Assembly (NCBI RefSeq): GCF_000724485.1
Contig: NZ_CP007739.1
Location: forward strand, 728,843-792,842
From: Bacillus methanolicus MGA3
GTDB taxonomy: Bacteria; Bacillota; Bacilli; Bacillales; Cytobacillaceae
Reading direction: 5' to 3'
DNA length: 64,000 nucleotides
Positions 8,700-17,487 of the stretch are shown in pieces. Position 1 is the first letter of the stretch. Every line of letters begins with the position of its first letter. Both the position numbers and the translations under genes were made by a program. Under the pieces are notes generated by a model. The model had not been told where the DNA came from. It did no database searches and saw only the letters and a program-made list of their open reading frames with translations.

Positions 8700-9713
8700 A
8701 TGGAATTGAGTGAACTTTGGTTTGTTTTAATCTCCGTACTCTTTATTGGATTCTTCTTTCTTGAAGGTTTTGATTTTGGCGTAGGAATGTCGACTCGTTT
8801 CCTTGCTCGTGATCAAAAAGAGAGGACCGTAATGGTGAATACAATCGGTCCTTTTTGGGACGCGAATGAAGTATGGCTTATAGCTGGAGCGGGCGCCATT
8901 TTTGCAGCCTTTCCACATTGGTATGCAACTATGTTCAGCGGCTATTACTTACTGATGCTGGCAGTTTTGCTAAGCCTAATTGGTCGCGGTGTTTCTTTTG
9001 AATTTCGCCGCAAAGTTGCAGACCCACGCTGGACGAATATGTGGGACTGGGTAATCTTTTTTGGAAGCTTGCTGCCGCCGTTTCTACTAGGTGTCCTGTT
9101 TACAAGTATGCTTAAGGGTGTGCCGATCCATAAAGATATGAATATGGACGCCGGTTTTTCGGATGTTATGAATATTTATTCAATTTGGGGCGGTTTAACG
9201 ATTACATTACTGTGTTTATTGCATGGTTTGACTTTCCTATCTCTAAAAACAGAAGGAGAGATCAGACAACGGTCGGCTGCATTGGCTAAAAAAGTGTTTT
9301 TGGCCGTTTTTGGATCGCTTGTCGTCTTTGCAGGACTCTCTTGGTTTATGACAGATATTTTTGAAGTACGCCGTATTCCAGAGATAATAATTGTCGCATT
9401 GATTGTGCTGGCATGTGGTTTATCATACTATTTCATTATCAAAAAGCGCGAAGGAATGGCATTCACTATGACGGGGCTTGGAATCGTGTTAACGGTATCA
9501 TCAATTTTCGTTGGACTGTTCCCAAGAGTGATGGTCAGCTCTTTGAATAAAGCTTTTCATTTAACGGTTTACAACGCATCCAGCGGGGCATACTCTCTAA
9601 AAGTAATGACAATTGTGGCTGCAACTATATTACCATTTGTATTAGGGTATACTATTTGGAGCTACTATATTTTCCGCAAACGAGTATCTGACAAGGAGCA
9701 TTTAACATACTGA
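8700..9713 (+). CDS. cydB: Cytochrome bd quinol oxidase subunit II CydB
   Basis: A 337-aa membrane protein, the second subunit of the bd oxidase. It has about nine predicted helices and the typical opening ELWFVLISVLFIGFFFLEGFDFGVG, plus the family segment FWDANEVWLIAGAGAIFAAFP near residue 54. The ATG at 8700 starts two bases after the cydA stop, with AAGGCAGGTG as ribosome binding site inside the cydA end. The frame opens three codons earlier (GTG at 8691), but the homologous N-terminus begins at MELSELW. Its stop overlaps the cydC start by one base (TGATG). Confidence 0.95.
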   Translation: MELSELWFVLISVLFIGFFFLEGFDFGVGMSTRFLARDQKERTVMVNTIGPFWDANEVWLIAGAGAIFAAFPHWYATMFSGYYLLMLAVLLSLIGRGVSFEFRRKVADPRWTNMWDWVIFFGSLLPPFLLGVLFTSMLKGVPIHKDMNMDAGFSDVMNIYSIWGGLTITLLCLLHGLTFLSLKTEGEIRQRSAALAKKVFLAVFGSLVVFAGLSWFMTDIFEVRRIPEIIIVALIVLACGLSYYFIIKKREGMAFTMTGLGIVLTVSSIFVGLFPRVMVSSLNKAFHLTVYNASSGAYSLKVMTIVAATILPFVLGYTIWSYYIFRKRVSDKEHLTY

Positions 9714-11428
9714 TGGATAAAACGCTGCTCTCGTACAAAGGGATTAAGCCGGTCCTGGCTGGACTTGCGATATTAACGGCTATTCAAAGTATTATCATTA
9801 TTATTCAGGCTTATTTTTTGGCAGACGCAATCTCCTCCCTTTTTGGGGGAGATTTGTTTGCTATTGTCTTTAAAAAGTTAGCCATTTTCTTTATTGCAAT
9901 AGTCGTACGACAACTGATTAATATATTGAAAAAAAATATGGCGTACCGTTTTGCTGCCAGAACGAGTGAAGAGTTCCGGAAGTCGTTGTTGCAAAAGTTG
10001 TTTCAGCTCGGCCCTCGTTTTGTAAAAGAAGAAGGTTCCGGGCAGACAGTCACCTTGGTCATTGAAGGCATTATGAAGTTTCGCCGCTATTTAGAGCTTG
10101 TTCTTCCGAAATTTATGAATTCGGCAATTATACCTGTCATGATTTGCATCTTTATTTTTTTAAAAGATATCCGTTCTTCTGTTATTTTAATCCTGTCTTT
10201 TCCGATACTTATTGTCTTTATGATTCTCCTAGGATTGGCGGCAAAAAGTAAGGCTGACCGCCAATATGAATCTTATCAAATGCTGTCAAATCATTTTGTT
10301 GATTCGTTGAGAGGATTGGAAACACTCAAATACTTGGGATTAAGCAAGCAGCATATCAACAAAATTATAATAGTAAGCGAAAGATATCGACGGGCTACAA
10401 TGGGAACTTTGCGTATAGCCTTTTTATCTTCGTTTGCATTGGATTTTATTACAATGCTGTCAATAGCGACTGTTGCTGTTTTTCTTGGAATAGGATTAAT
10501 TAACGGCACAATGGAGTTGCATAAAGCATTGACCATTCTTATCCTTGCACCGGAATATTTCCTCCCAATTAGGGAGGTTGGTGCAGATTACCATGCGACA
10601 CTTGACGGAAAAGAAGCAGGCAAAAAGGTTCAGGAAATCATCGACAAAGAATCGCTGCAGCAAAAACAAGAGACTATCCCCCTTTGGAAACCAACTAGTA
10701 CATTTTCTGTTAAAGGAATAAGTATTCATTTATCAGACAGTGATCGTCCAGCTTTGCAAAACATCCAATTTTCTGTCTCAGGCTCAAAAAAAATTGGGAT
10801 TATTGGAGCCAGTGGTGCAGGAAAATCTACATTGATTGATTTATTAAGTGGATTTTTAACACCTTCGTCAGGTGAATTTCAGGTGAATGGCAAGAAGTTA
10901 ACAACTTTATCTCAAGTACATTGGCAAAGACAAATTACATATATACCCCAACATCCTTATCTATTTCACGATACCGTTTTAAACAATATTCGCTTTTATT
11001 ATCCGGAGGCAACAGAAAAAGAAGTAGAGGAGGCTGCAGAGAGAGCAGGCCTAACTGAAGTGATTCAATCGCTGCCCCAGGGATTCGAGACGATCATAGG
11101 GGAGGGTGGACGGACCCTTAGCGGTGGACAAGAACAACGGATAGCCCTTGCACGCGCATTCTTGGGCAATCGTCCTGTCATCATGCTTGATGAGCCAACT
11201 GCCCATCTTGACATTGAAACAGAATACGAATTAAAAGAGACGATGTTGCAATTGTTTAACGGAAAGCTTGTATTTTTTGCTACACATCGCTTGCATTGGA
11301 TGCTTGATATGGATCTAATCATCGTCCTTGATCAAGGAAAAATTGTTGAAATCGGAACACACGAAGAGTTAATAGGGAAGAATTCTACTTATTATCAGCT
11401 TGTTAAAACACAAATGGAGGGCATCTAA
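9713..11428 (+). CDS. cydC: ABC transporter CydC (bd oxidase assembly)
   Basis: A 571-aa half-transporter with an N-terminal six-helix membrane domain (about 15-300) and a C-terminal ATPase. The Walker A GASGAGKST is at 365-373, the ABC signature LSGGQ at 469-473 and Walker B VIMLDEPT near 490. With CydD it forms the heterodimeric exporter needed to assemble cytochrome bd; in Escherichia coli the pair exports glutathione and cysteine and binds heme. The start overlaps the cydB stop and its end overlaps the cydD start, so translation is coupled along the operon. The C/D naming follows gene order in B. subtilis. Confidence 0.93.
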   Translation: MDKTLLSYKGIKPVLAGLAILTAIQSIIIIIQAYFLADAISSLFGGDLFAIVFKKLAIFFIAIVVRQLINILKKNMAYRFAARTSEEFRKSLLQKLFQLGPRFVKEEGSGQTVTLVIEGIMKFRRYLELVLPKFMNSAIIPVMICIFIFLKDIRSSVILILSFPILIVFMILLGLAAKSKADRQYESYQMLSNHFVDSLRGLETLKYLGLSKQHINKIIIVSERYRRATMGTLRIAFLSSFALDFITMLSIATVAVFLGIGLINGTMELHKALTILILAPEYFLPIREVGADYHATLDGKEAGKKVQEIIDKESLQQKQETIPLWKPTSTFSVKGISIHLSDSDRPALQNIQFSVSGSKKIGIIGASGAGKSTLIDLLSGFLTPSSGEFQVNGKKLTTLSQVHWQRQITYIPQHPYLFHDTVLNNIRFYYPEATEKEVEEAAERAGLTEVIQSLPQGFETIIGEGGRTLSGGQEQRIALARAFLGNRPVIMLDEPTAHLDIETEYELKETMLQLFNGKLVFFATHRLHWMLDMDLIIVLDQGKIVEIGTHEELIGKNSTYYQLVKTQMEGI

Positions 11429-13167
11429 TGAACAAGGAGAATTGGATTTTCCCGTATTTGCGTCAATATAGCGGCTTGTTTGCGTTGGCTATTCTACTTG
11501 GTTCGCTTACTATTCTCTTTGGCGGAGCATTGATGTTTTCTTCTGGTTATTTAATTTCTAAAGCGGCAACTCAACCAGAATCAATTTTAATGGTTTATGT
11601 GCCGATTGTTGGTGTCCGTGCATTCGGAATTGGCCGAGCTGTGCTTAGCTATGTGGAGAGGTTGACAGGGCACCAATTTATTTTGAAAATACTTTCCGAC
11701 ATGCGCGTCCGCTTATATAAAATCATCGAGCCGCAAGCCTTGTTTCTGCGTTCACGCTTACGCACGGGCGACATTCTTGGAGTACTTGCCAATGATATTG
11801 AACATCTGCAGGATTTTTACTTAAAAACACTGTTTCCTTCGATTATTTCATTATTCATTTACACATTGATTATCATTTGTGCTGGACTTTTCTCGATATC
11901 ATTCGCAATTCTCTTGGCTGTATTTATCGGGTTGTTGATTTTTGTTGGTCCAATTCTTTCATTTATTTATACGAAAACAAAAAATGAACAATTGAAAAGG
12001 GGAAGACACCAACTTTATCAACAGTTGACCGATACGATTTTTGGCATCAGCGACTGGATTTTTAGTGGGAAATACGAGACTTTTATTCAGCGATATGAAG
12101 AACAAGAATATCAACTGCTTGCAATTGAAACGAAGAAACAAACCTTTGTGAACTGGCGAGACGTTTTGAATCAGATGGTGCTTGGTGGCATTGTGGTATT
12201 TGCTATCTATTGGGCCAATGAGCAAACACTAAGAGGAGAATTCTCTCCTACGTTCATTGCTGCTTGTGGTCTCGCAGCACTGTCCTTGTTGGAATCCTTT
12301 TTACCGATTGCAGGGGCAGTCAGTGAAACAACAACCTATCAAGATTCATTAAAGCGCCTTGATGACATACAAGCAGAAGCTCTACCTTGGATAGAATCAG
12401 AGAATTTGAAAGATTTGCCGGTCATATCTCAAGCAACGATTGAAATAAACCATTTATCATTTGGACAATTGTCTGAAACACCATTGCTGGACGATTTTAG
12501 TTTAAAAATTGAACAAGGGGAGAAAATCGCCATTATCGGGCGCAGCGGAGCTGGAAAATCGACGCTGCTGAAATTAATTCAGGGAGTACTTGTACCGACT
12601 AGCGGCGAAGTGCGAATAAATGGATTGAATGTAAATGAATTGGCTTCGACTATTCCAAAATTAATGTCTGTCCTCAACCAAAAGCCTTACTTATTTAATA
12701 CAACTGTCATGAATAATATCCGCCTTGGCAACCCGGAAGCAACGGATGAAGAAGTATACGAAGCAGCCAAGATGGTTCAATTGCATCAGATGATTATGCA
12801 ATTGCCTAAAGGGTATGAGACGTACATGCATGAAACAGGACAGCGCTTTTCCGGTGGTGAACGGCAAAGAATCGCAGTGGCACGGATATTATTGCAAAAA
12901 ACTCCGATAGTCATCATGGATGAACCGACAGTTGGACTCGATCCAATCACAGAAGCGAACCTATTGGCTGACATCTTCGATACACTGAAGGGTAAAACTA
13001 TCATCTGGGTAACGCACCATTTGATAGGCGTGGAGAAAATGGATCGCATCCTTTTCCTTGAAAAAGGAAAAATCACCATGGATGGCAGTCATCAACAACT
13101 ACTGGAAAAAGAGGAAAGATATCGCCGTTTATATGCACTGGATCGTCCGTTTTACATGAATAGATAG
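11428..13167 (+). CDS. cydD: ABC transporter CydD (bd oxidase assembly)
   Basis: A 579-aa half-transporter and last gene of the cyd operon. It has a six-helix membrane domain in the first 320 residues, Walker A GRSGAGKST at 371-379, the signature FSGGE at 474-478 and Walker B VIMDEPT shortly after. It starts in the sequence TAATG, overlapping the cydC stop by one base. It is the partner of CydC. A strong terminator follows 165 bases downstream. Confidence 0.93.
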   Translation: MNKENWIFPYLRQYSGLFALAILLGSLTILFGGALMFSSGYLISKAATQPESILMVYVPIVGVRAFGIGRAVLSYVERLTGHQFILKILSDMRVRLYKIIEPQALFLRSRLRTGDILGVLANDIEHLQDFYLKTLFPSIISLFIYTLIIICAGLFSISFAILLAVFIGLLIFVGPILSFIYTKTKNEQLKRGRHQLYQQLTDTIFGISDWIFSGKYETFIQRYEEQEYQLLAIETKKQTFVNWRDVLNQMVLGGIVVFAIYWANEQTLRGEFSPTFIAACGLAALSLLESFLPIAGAVSETTTYQDSLKRLDDIQAEALPWIESENLKDLPVISQATIEINHLSFGQLSETPLLDDFSLKIEQGEKIAIIGRSGAGKSTLLKLIQGVLVPTSGEVRINGLNVNELASTIPKLMSVLNQKPYLFNTTVMNNIRLGNPEATDEEVYEAAKMVQLHQMIMQLPKGYETYMHETGQRFSGGERQRIAVARILLQKTPIVIMDEPTVGLDPITEANLLADIFDTLKGKTIIWVTHHLIGVEKMDRILFLEKGKITMDGSHQQLLEKEERYRRLYALDRPFYMNR

Positions 13168-13331
13168 TACAAATAGGACTTGTTATTTTAGGTAGAATGT
13201 GTTCATTTCCTGCATTGTCAGGAATAATAAAATTAGAAAATAGCATACAGGAAAAAAGACCGCTGGTGCTAGCAACATCAAAAGATCATGCAATAGACGG
13301 TTCCCTCGATAGGGGATCAGCTGTTAAGGGG

Positions 13332-13369
13332 AATAATCCACCTGAGCCGCAAGGGTGGATTATTTTTTT
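13332..13369 (+). terminator. Terminator of the cyd operon
   Basis: An 11-bp stem AATAATCCACC / GGTGGATTATT closes an 11-base loop and is followed by a T run. Confidence 0.9.
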
Positions 13370-13374
13370 GGCTT

Positions 13375-13475
13375 TTTACTCCCGTTCGGCAGGGATTTAC
13401 TCCCGTTGGAAGAAGTATTTACTCCCGTTCGAGGGGCGTTTACTCTGGTTTGGAAGGAGTTTACTCTCGTTTAAA
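13375..13475. repeat. 21-bp tandem repeat (five units) TTTACTCCCGTT
   Basis: TTTACT begins at 13375, 13396, 13418, 13439 and 13460, a period of 21 or 22 bases. The first three copies read TTTACTCCCGTTSG; the last two have drifted (TTTACTCTGG and TTTACTCTCG). The 7-8 bases between conserved cores vary and are purine-rich. It starts directly after the cyd terminator. An open frame runs through it but is not plausible as a gene. Confidence 0.85.
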
Positions 13476-13634
13476 AATGTTTTTGGTTAAGTGGTAATCC
13501 TGAAAAGCCAAGAGATCGTAATAAATCATTTAGAAGAAATTCAATAAGATGACGGCTATTTTCCTGTTTATAGCAATTAAAGAAGAATATGACTAACCAA
13601 AACTACAGATTTTGCTCATTTTGTAAAGATATAT
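13476..13634. other. Intergenic sequence without visible features
   Basis: Nothing recognisable lies between the tandem repeat and the membrane-protein fragment. Confidence 0.4.
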
Positions 13635-13885
13635 TCATAGATCGCTAAATAGGTATGATAGAGCATTTGAATTTCTAAGTATAAACACTATGAGAAATGC
13701 CAATGTAAAAATTCGAAACCATTGTTTTTTATTCATTGATAAAATTAGAAATAGTATGATAGCAGATAAAATATCAAATCCAAGAGTTATTGCAAACATA
13801 TAAAAATACGAATAGCCTTCTGAAACTAACAAACCAATGGGCATTGCGGCACATAACGCAGCAATCCATCCGTTTCCTCTGCTAA
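13635..13885 (-). pseudogene. C-terminal fragment of a multi-helix membrane protein
   Basis: The reverse frame encodes about 80 residues with three hydrophobic helices (GWIAALCAAMPIGLL, then YFYMFAITLGFDILSAIILFLI, then FRIFTLAFLIVFIL). The frame continues upstream as far as 13952, but that part is antisense to an IS66 transposase remnant. I therefore read this as the tail of a gene cut by the insertion. The family is not recognised with confidence. No start codon or ribosome binding site belongs to it. Confidence 0.5.
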
Positions 13886-14209
13886 ACCCGTAGCGAAGTT
13901 CGATCAAGCCATTTGTCATTGGCCGCAAAAATTGGCTGTTTGCCAACACCACACGGGGTGCTGGGGCCAGTGCAACAATTTACAGTATTATTGAGACAGC
14001 TAAAGAGAATAACTTAAATCCATTTGCCTATCTCACCTATCTTTTTGATAACTACCAAACATGGATACCCAAGATAATGATGCCTTGGATCAATTAATGC
14101 CTTGGTCATCAACGATCCCATTAGTTTGTCGTGTGTTTAAAAAGAATACTATACTTAAATCAAAACTAAATCCCCATCTACATGTAGGTGGGGATTATTT
14201 GACGCTTAC
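13886..14209 (+). mobile_element. IS66-family remnant: transposase C-terminus and right end
   Basis: The forward strand reads SIKPFVIGRKNWLFANTTRGA, then ATIYSIIETAKENNLNPFAYL, then, after a one-base frameshift near 14050, NMDTQDNDALDQLMPW. This is the typical C-terminal end of the IS66 transposase (Orf3). A TAG interrupts it near 13893. Downstream, GGGGATTATTTGACGCTTAC ends at 14209; its complement starts GTAAGCGTC, the usual IS66 terminal repeat. The left half of the element is absent. The copy is dead. Confidence 0.8.
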
Positions 14210-14337
14210 GAAAAATATAGATACGTTGGTAAAAACATTAAAAAGCTTAAGTAAGTTACAGCATTAATACAAGAACTTCAATCATTATTGTCCATTACCT
14301 CTAGAAGACATAAAGAAATAAAGGGGAATAATAGGAT

Positions 14338-14578
14338 CAGCTGCTTCCAGTTGAACTTGCTGCTATGTTTCATTTAAATTCGTTTCTATTCATCCATTTT
14401 CTGATGGAAATGGCCGTACAGCACAACTTCTGATGAATCTCGTATTTATGAAGTTATGGATTTCCTTTAGCTATCGTAAAAGCAGAACCAGCGTGTTGAA
14501 TAAAATACTATGAAACGTTGGAATTAGCAAGTGTGAAGAATGAAGTACAACCTTTTTGCGATTTTTTCTGACCAAATA
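14338..14578 (+). pseudogene. Fic-domain protein pseudogene
   Basis: Pieces in two frames read PVELAAMFH, then [20 protein letters not shown], then [10 protein letters not shown], then [26 protein letters not shown] is the Fic catalytic loop (HxFxDGNGR), encoded from 14391. Fic proteins transfer AMP or related groups to target proteins. The reading frame is broken by a one-base deletion just before the motif, further shifts near 14455, and in-frame stops. The N-terminal part before residue PVEL is not recognisable. Non-functional. Confidence 0.75.
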
Positions 14579-14602
14579 AATAGTCTTGACGGGCAGTTAG
14601 CA

Positions 14603-14810
14603 TGTACCCCTTAAGGTAGATGTTGAAAAAACCTTTTTTGGGCAACACTACATTAAGGAGTGATTTATTATGGCTAAAAAAGTACAAAAACTCTAAACGT
14701 AATCTCTGGAATTAAAATTGAAGGCAATTGAAATGAAAGAACAAGGGTTCACTGCTGCCTATATTAATAAGCATTTATGGTGGTCTCTATCGTCAAGACA
14801 AGAGTTATTG
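14603..14810 (+). mobile_element. IS3-type (IS150-like) orfA remnant
   Basis: After a good ribosome binding site (AAGGAGTG), an ATG at 14670 opens MAKKVQKL, stop, T, stop, SLELKLKAIEMKEQGFTAAYINKHL. This resembles the helix-turn-helix start of IS3-group OrfA proteins. It breaks off after about 45 codons. TGTACCCCTTAAGG at 14603 could be the left terminal end. Two early stops and the truncation make it inactive. Confidence 0.6.
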
Positions 14811-14827
14811 CATTATAGTTCGTTTGT

Positions 14828-15385
14828 TCAATAATCCAACAATCCAAGCTTGACAGCTTTTACGGCTGCCCCAACTCTTGAATCGACTTCTAGTTTTCGA
14901 ATAATCGAAGAAATATGATGTTCGACCGTTCTTCTACTAATCATCAATAACTCACTGATTTAGGTGTTTTTCTTATCCTCTGAAATTAATTTTAGAATTT
15001 CGAGTTCAGCTTTTGGTAGAGAGTTCTTATCATGTACTAAACTTTTGTTAGGAAATAATTTGACCCCTATATGACTTTGTCTTATTGCATTGGCTAATTT
15101 GATGGCAGACTCCTCTTTTGAGACAAAAGCAAATGCACCGGCATCAGAAGCGGCATCTATGTATTCATCATAGTGATAACCAGATAAAATGACAACCTTA
15201 CTCTCAGGATATTATTCGGTTATTTTCTTAGTCAGCTTAATACCATTATTATTTTTCATTCTTATATCCATGACGATCACATCAGGATTATTCTTAATTA
15301 TTTCCTCATCTAAATTAGCTGCATCGGAAATTGTACTGACAATTTCTAAATCAGTTTCATTTTCTAACAGGAACTTTTGAAACAC
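14828..15385 (-). pseudogene. NarL/LuxR-type response regulator pseudogene
   Basis: The reverse strand encodes a nearly complete response regulator. The receiver has DVIVMDIRMKNNNGIKL with the phospho-acceptor Asp, then VVILSGYHYDEYIDAA and FAFVSKEES. The C-terminal LuxR helix-turn-helix reads ELLMISRRTVEHHISSIIRKL and the protein ends LGLLDY. Two stops interrupt it: TAA near 15213 in the receiver and TAA near 14960 at the start of the helix-turn-helix. The N-terminal residues before VFQKFLLEN are missing, and the break at 15386 abuts an unrelated fragment. No partner kinase remains nearby. Confidence 0.8.
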
Positions 15386-15390
15386 AATAT

Positions 15391-15612
15391 AGTGATATTC
15401 ATAAGAGACAAATGTTTGCGGGAGTTAAATCTATAGCTTCGGATGCATCTGGTAGTGGAAATTGGACACTAACAGGGTATAGTGCAGAGCTAATTGATGG
15501 TGGTCGTACTTATGTTATTACTGTATCAGGAAAATATTCGTATAATGGAGTAACTTATACAATTTCAAAAAGCATAGAATTTTATTGCAATGTTGATGAT
15601 TCCATTGGTTGA
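15391..15612 (+). pseudogene. C-terminal fragment of an unrecognised protein
   Basis: An open stretch of about 74 codons ends in a TGA at 15612. It contains GNWTLTGYSAELIDGGRTYV and then a Tyr-rich segment (GKYSYNGVTYTISKSIEFYC), which look like a beta-sheet exported or surface domain. No ribosome binding site precedes the ATG at 15412, and the frame continues into the antisense of the response-regulator pseudogene, so this is probably the tail of a truncated gene. I do not recognise the family. Confidence 0.4.
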
Positions 15613-15879
15613 TGAGAAAGCTTCATTTTTGATGAATACCGGAATTTGAAACACAGGTGAAATTTAATAGGCGTGATTTTGCAGATAGAGTGGTTATTTT
15701 CTGCAAATGGCTTCGATAGGGGAGGTGAATAATGTTTACCTTTCCTTTTTGTTTACGGTTGAGAGAAGAAACTGTGAAAGTTGAGTTAATTTTAAATGTT
15801 TAGAGAATGTTCGTTCCATTTCAAGAAGAGTTGGCTCTTCTAGCATGAAGTTGTCAAGCAGGACGTAGTGTTTAGCAAC
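15613..15879. other. Degenerate intergenic sequence
   Basis: No intact gene. On the reverse strand an open stretch around 15740-15880 reads MLEEPTLLEMERTFSKHLK and ends in KKER, perhaps the tail of another decayed gene, but I cannot place it. Confidence 0.3.
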
Positions 15880-16178
15880 TTGATATGGATTCTCTGCATA
15901 AGCAAGGTGCAGAATTGTTGTTTCAGATTATTTCAATTTGTTATTAAACCAGAAGTTTGATTGTGACCACCAACCTACAATTCGGGCAGTGGAATCACGT
16001 GTTTGGCGATCCAATCTTGACAGAAGCTGTTATAGATCGGTTCACCATTCACATTTATTGTTCTTTAACGGTGATAGCCGTCGGTTAAGAGATTCAATCT
16101 TACAAAATAAATAAGACGGGAGTGGCAAGTGGTACATTTTTAATTGCCATTTGATACATTTTTTACTTGCCAAAAACA
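15880..16178 (+). mobile_element. IS21-family istB remnant with right end
   Basis: Forward frames read HKQGAELLFQIISICY, stop, TRSLIVTTNLQFGQWNHVFG, DPILTEAVIDRF, then, after a frameshift near 16043, HHSHLLFFNGDSRRLRDSIL and a stop at 16114. This is the C-terminal half of IstB, the AAA+ helper ATPase of IS21 transposition; the Walker A part is gone. It is followed by TGGCAAGTGGTACATTTTTA and TGATACATTTTTTACTTGCC, which look like the repeated terminal sites of an IS21 end. Inactive. Confidence 0.75.
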
Positions 16179-16312
16179 GGTTCTAGTTAAATATTTCCTG
16201 ATAGACAAGAAAATGGTTTAAAACTGTTGACCTTTTAATAAAGATAGGTGATGATTTTATATATTTCATCGTCAATATTAGAAGAAAGTTACCATATAAA
16301 TGGAGGTATTTT

Positions 16313-17215
16313 ATGTTGCTTGGCGGTATTGAAGCAGGGGGCACCAAATTTGTTTGTGCTGTCGGATATGGGGACGGAATTATTTTAAAAAGAATTGAAA
16401 TCCCGACAACAGTCCCAGAAGAAACTTTTGAAAAGGTGATTGGTTTCTTTAAAGAATTTGAATTGAATGCAATAGGGATTGGCTCTTTTGGACCGATTGA
16501 CGTTAATCAGGAAAGTCCAACATATGGTTACATAACAACAACCCCCAAAAAAGCATGGGATAACTTTCCTTTCGTTCAGACGATTAAAGAAGAATTTAAC
16601 GTACCTATCGGATTTAATACTGACGTTAATGCTGCCGCTTTAGCGGAGTCTAAATTAGGAGCCGCTAAAGGACTGGACAGTTGTTTATATATAACCGTTG
16701 GTACCGGAATCGGAGCTGGTGCCATCGTTCAGGGGAAGCTTCTTCAGGGATTTTCCCACCCTGAAATGGGGCATATTCTTGTCAGGCGGCATCCAAATGA
16801 TCATTACAAAGGAAATTGCCCGTATCATCAAGATTGCCTAGAGGGTCTTGCAGCTGGTCCAGCGATTGAAGAACGATGGAATATTAAAGGTGAAGAGCTG
16901 CAAGAAAGGCAAGAAGTTTGGGATTTGGAAGGCTTTTATCTTGCACAGGCACTCATGCAATATGTTCTTATTCTTTCGCCAAAGAAGATCATTCTTGGAG
17001 GAGGGGTTATGAAGCAAAAACAAATTTTCTCTTATATTTATAAATATATCCAACAATTATTAAATAATTACATTGTGTATCCCGAGCTTTCAACAAGTAT
17101 TAATGATTATATCGTACCTCCGGGATTGAAAGAGAATGCCGGCATCGTTGGTGCACTTTTGTTGGCAAAACAGGCATACCAGGAAAAGAAACAAGCTTAT
17201 AAGAATCTGATATGA
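16313..17215 (+). CDS. ROK-family sugar kinase, fructokinase type
   Basis: A 300-aa cytosolic ATP-dependent kinase. GGIEAGGTKF at 4-13 is the ATP phosphate loop and FNTDVNAAAL near 101-110 carries the likely catalytic Asp104. The ROK zinc site is complete: His154 in HPEMGHI, then Cys169, His172 and Cys175. GGGVM near 230 is the adenosine motif. The sequence is closest to Bacillus fructokinases of the GmuE/ScrK type; mannose could also be a substrate. GGAGG lies 6 bases before the ATG. It stands alone, right after an IS21 remnant, with no transporter gene beside it. Confidence 0.85.
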   Translation: MLLGGIEAGGTKFVCAVGYGDGIILKRIEIPTTVPEETFEKVIGFFKEFELNAIGIGSFGPIDVNQESPTYGYITTTPKKAWDNFPFVQTIKEEFNVPIGFNTDVNAAALAESKLGAAKGLDSCLYITVGTGIGAGAIVQGKLLQGFSHPEMGHILVRRHPNDHYKGNCPYHQDCLEGLAAGPAIEERWNIKGEELQERQEVWDLEGFYLAQALMQYVLILSPKKIILGGGVMKQKQIFSYIYKYIQQLLNNYIVYPELSTSINDYIVPPGLKENAGIVGALLLAKQAYQEKKQAYKNLI

Positions 17216-17487
17216 AGTAACTTTGAAAGATAAGTCATGGGGAATGCTCCCATGGCTCGTTTATTTTATATTCTCGTATTTGACCAAAGGAACTAAGACA
17301 AAACACTTTGTTTTGCAAAGTCTATGAAATGCACATAATTAGTATTTTTGTTATAATGGCATGAGTTAAGAATCATCTAAATTCAGTTTAACTTTACGAA
17401 TATAAACCCATTCTAAACAGAATGAGATAAAAATATATTAATGTTCGTTCAGAGAGAATATATTTTCAGCCAAAGTGAGGGGATATT
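17216..17487. other. Intergenic region with weak hairpin
   Basis: CATGGG...CCCATG at about 17237-17254 followed by a T-rich stretch could be the terminator of the kinase gene. The rest is AT-rich and should hold the promoter of the next gene; no clear elements are seen. Confidence 0.35.

Noticed and set aside
13375..13475. CRISPR array
   Set aside because: The period is only 21-22 bases with 7-8-base linkers and no cas genes; a simple tandem repeat.
13197..13490. 97-codon open frame after cydD
   Set aside because: It runs through the cyd terminator and the 21-bp tandem repeat and has no ribosome binding site; an accidental frame.
13886..13952. N-terminus of the reverse-strand membrane protein
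   Set aside because: This part of the open frame is antisense to the IS66 transposase remnant, so it cannot be the native N-terminus.
14061..14267. 68-aa independent gene
   Set aside because: It is the frameshifted tail of the IS66 transposase followed by the element's end.
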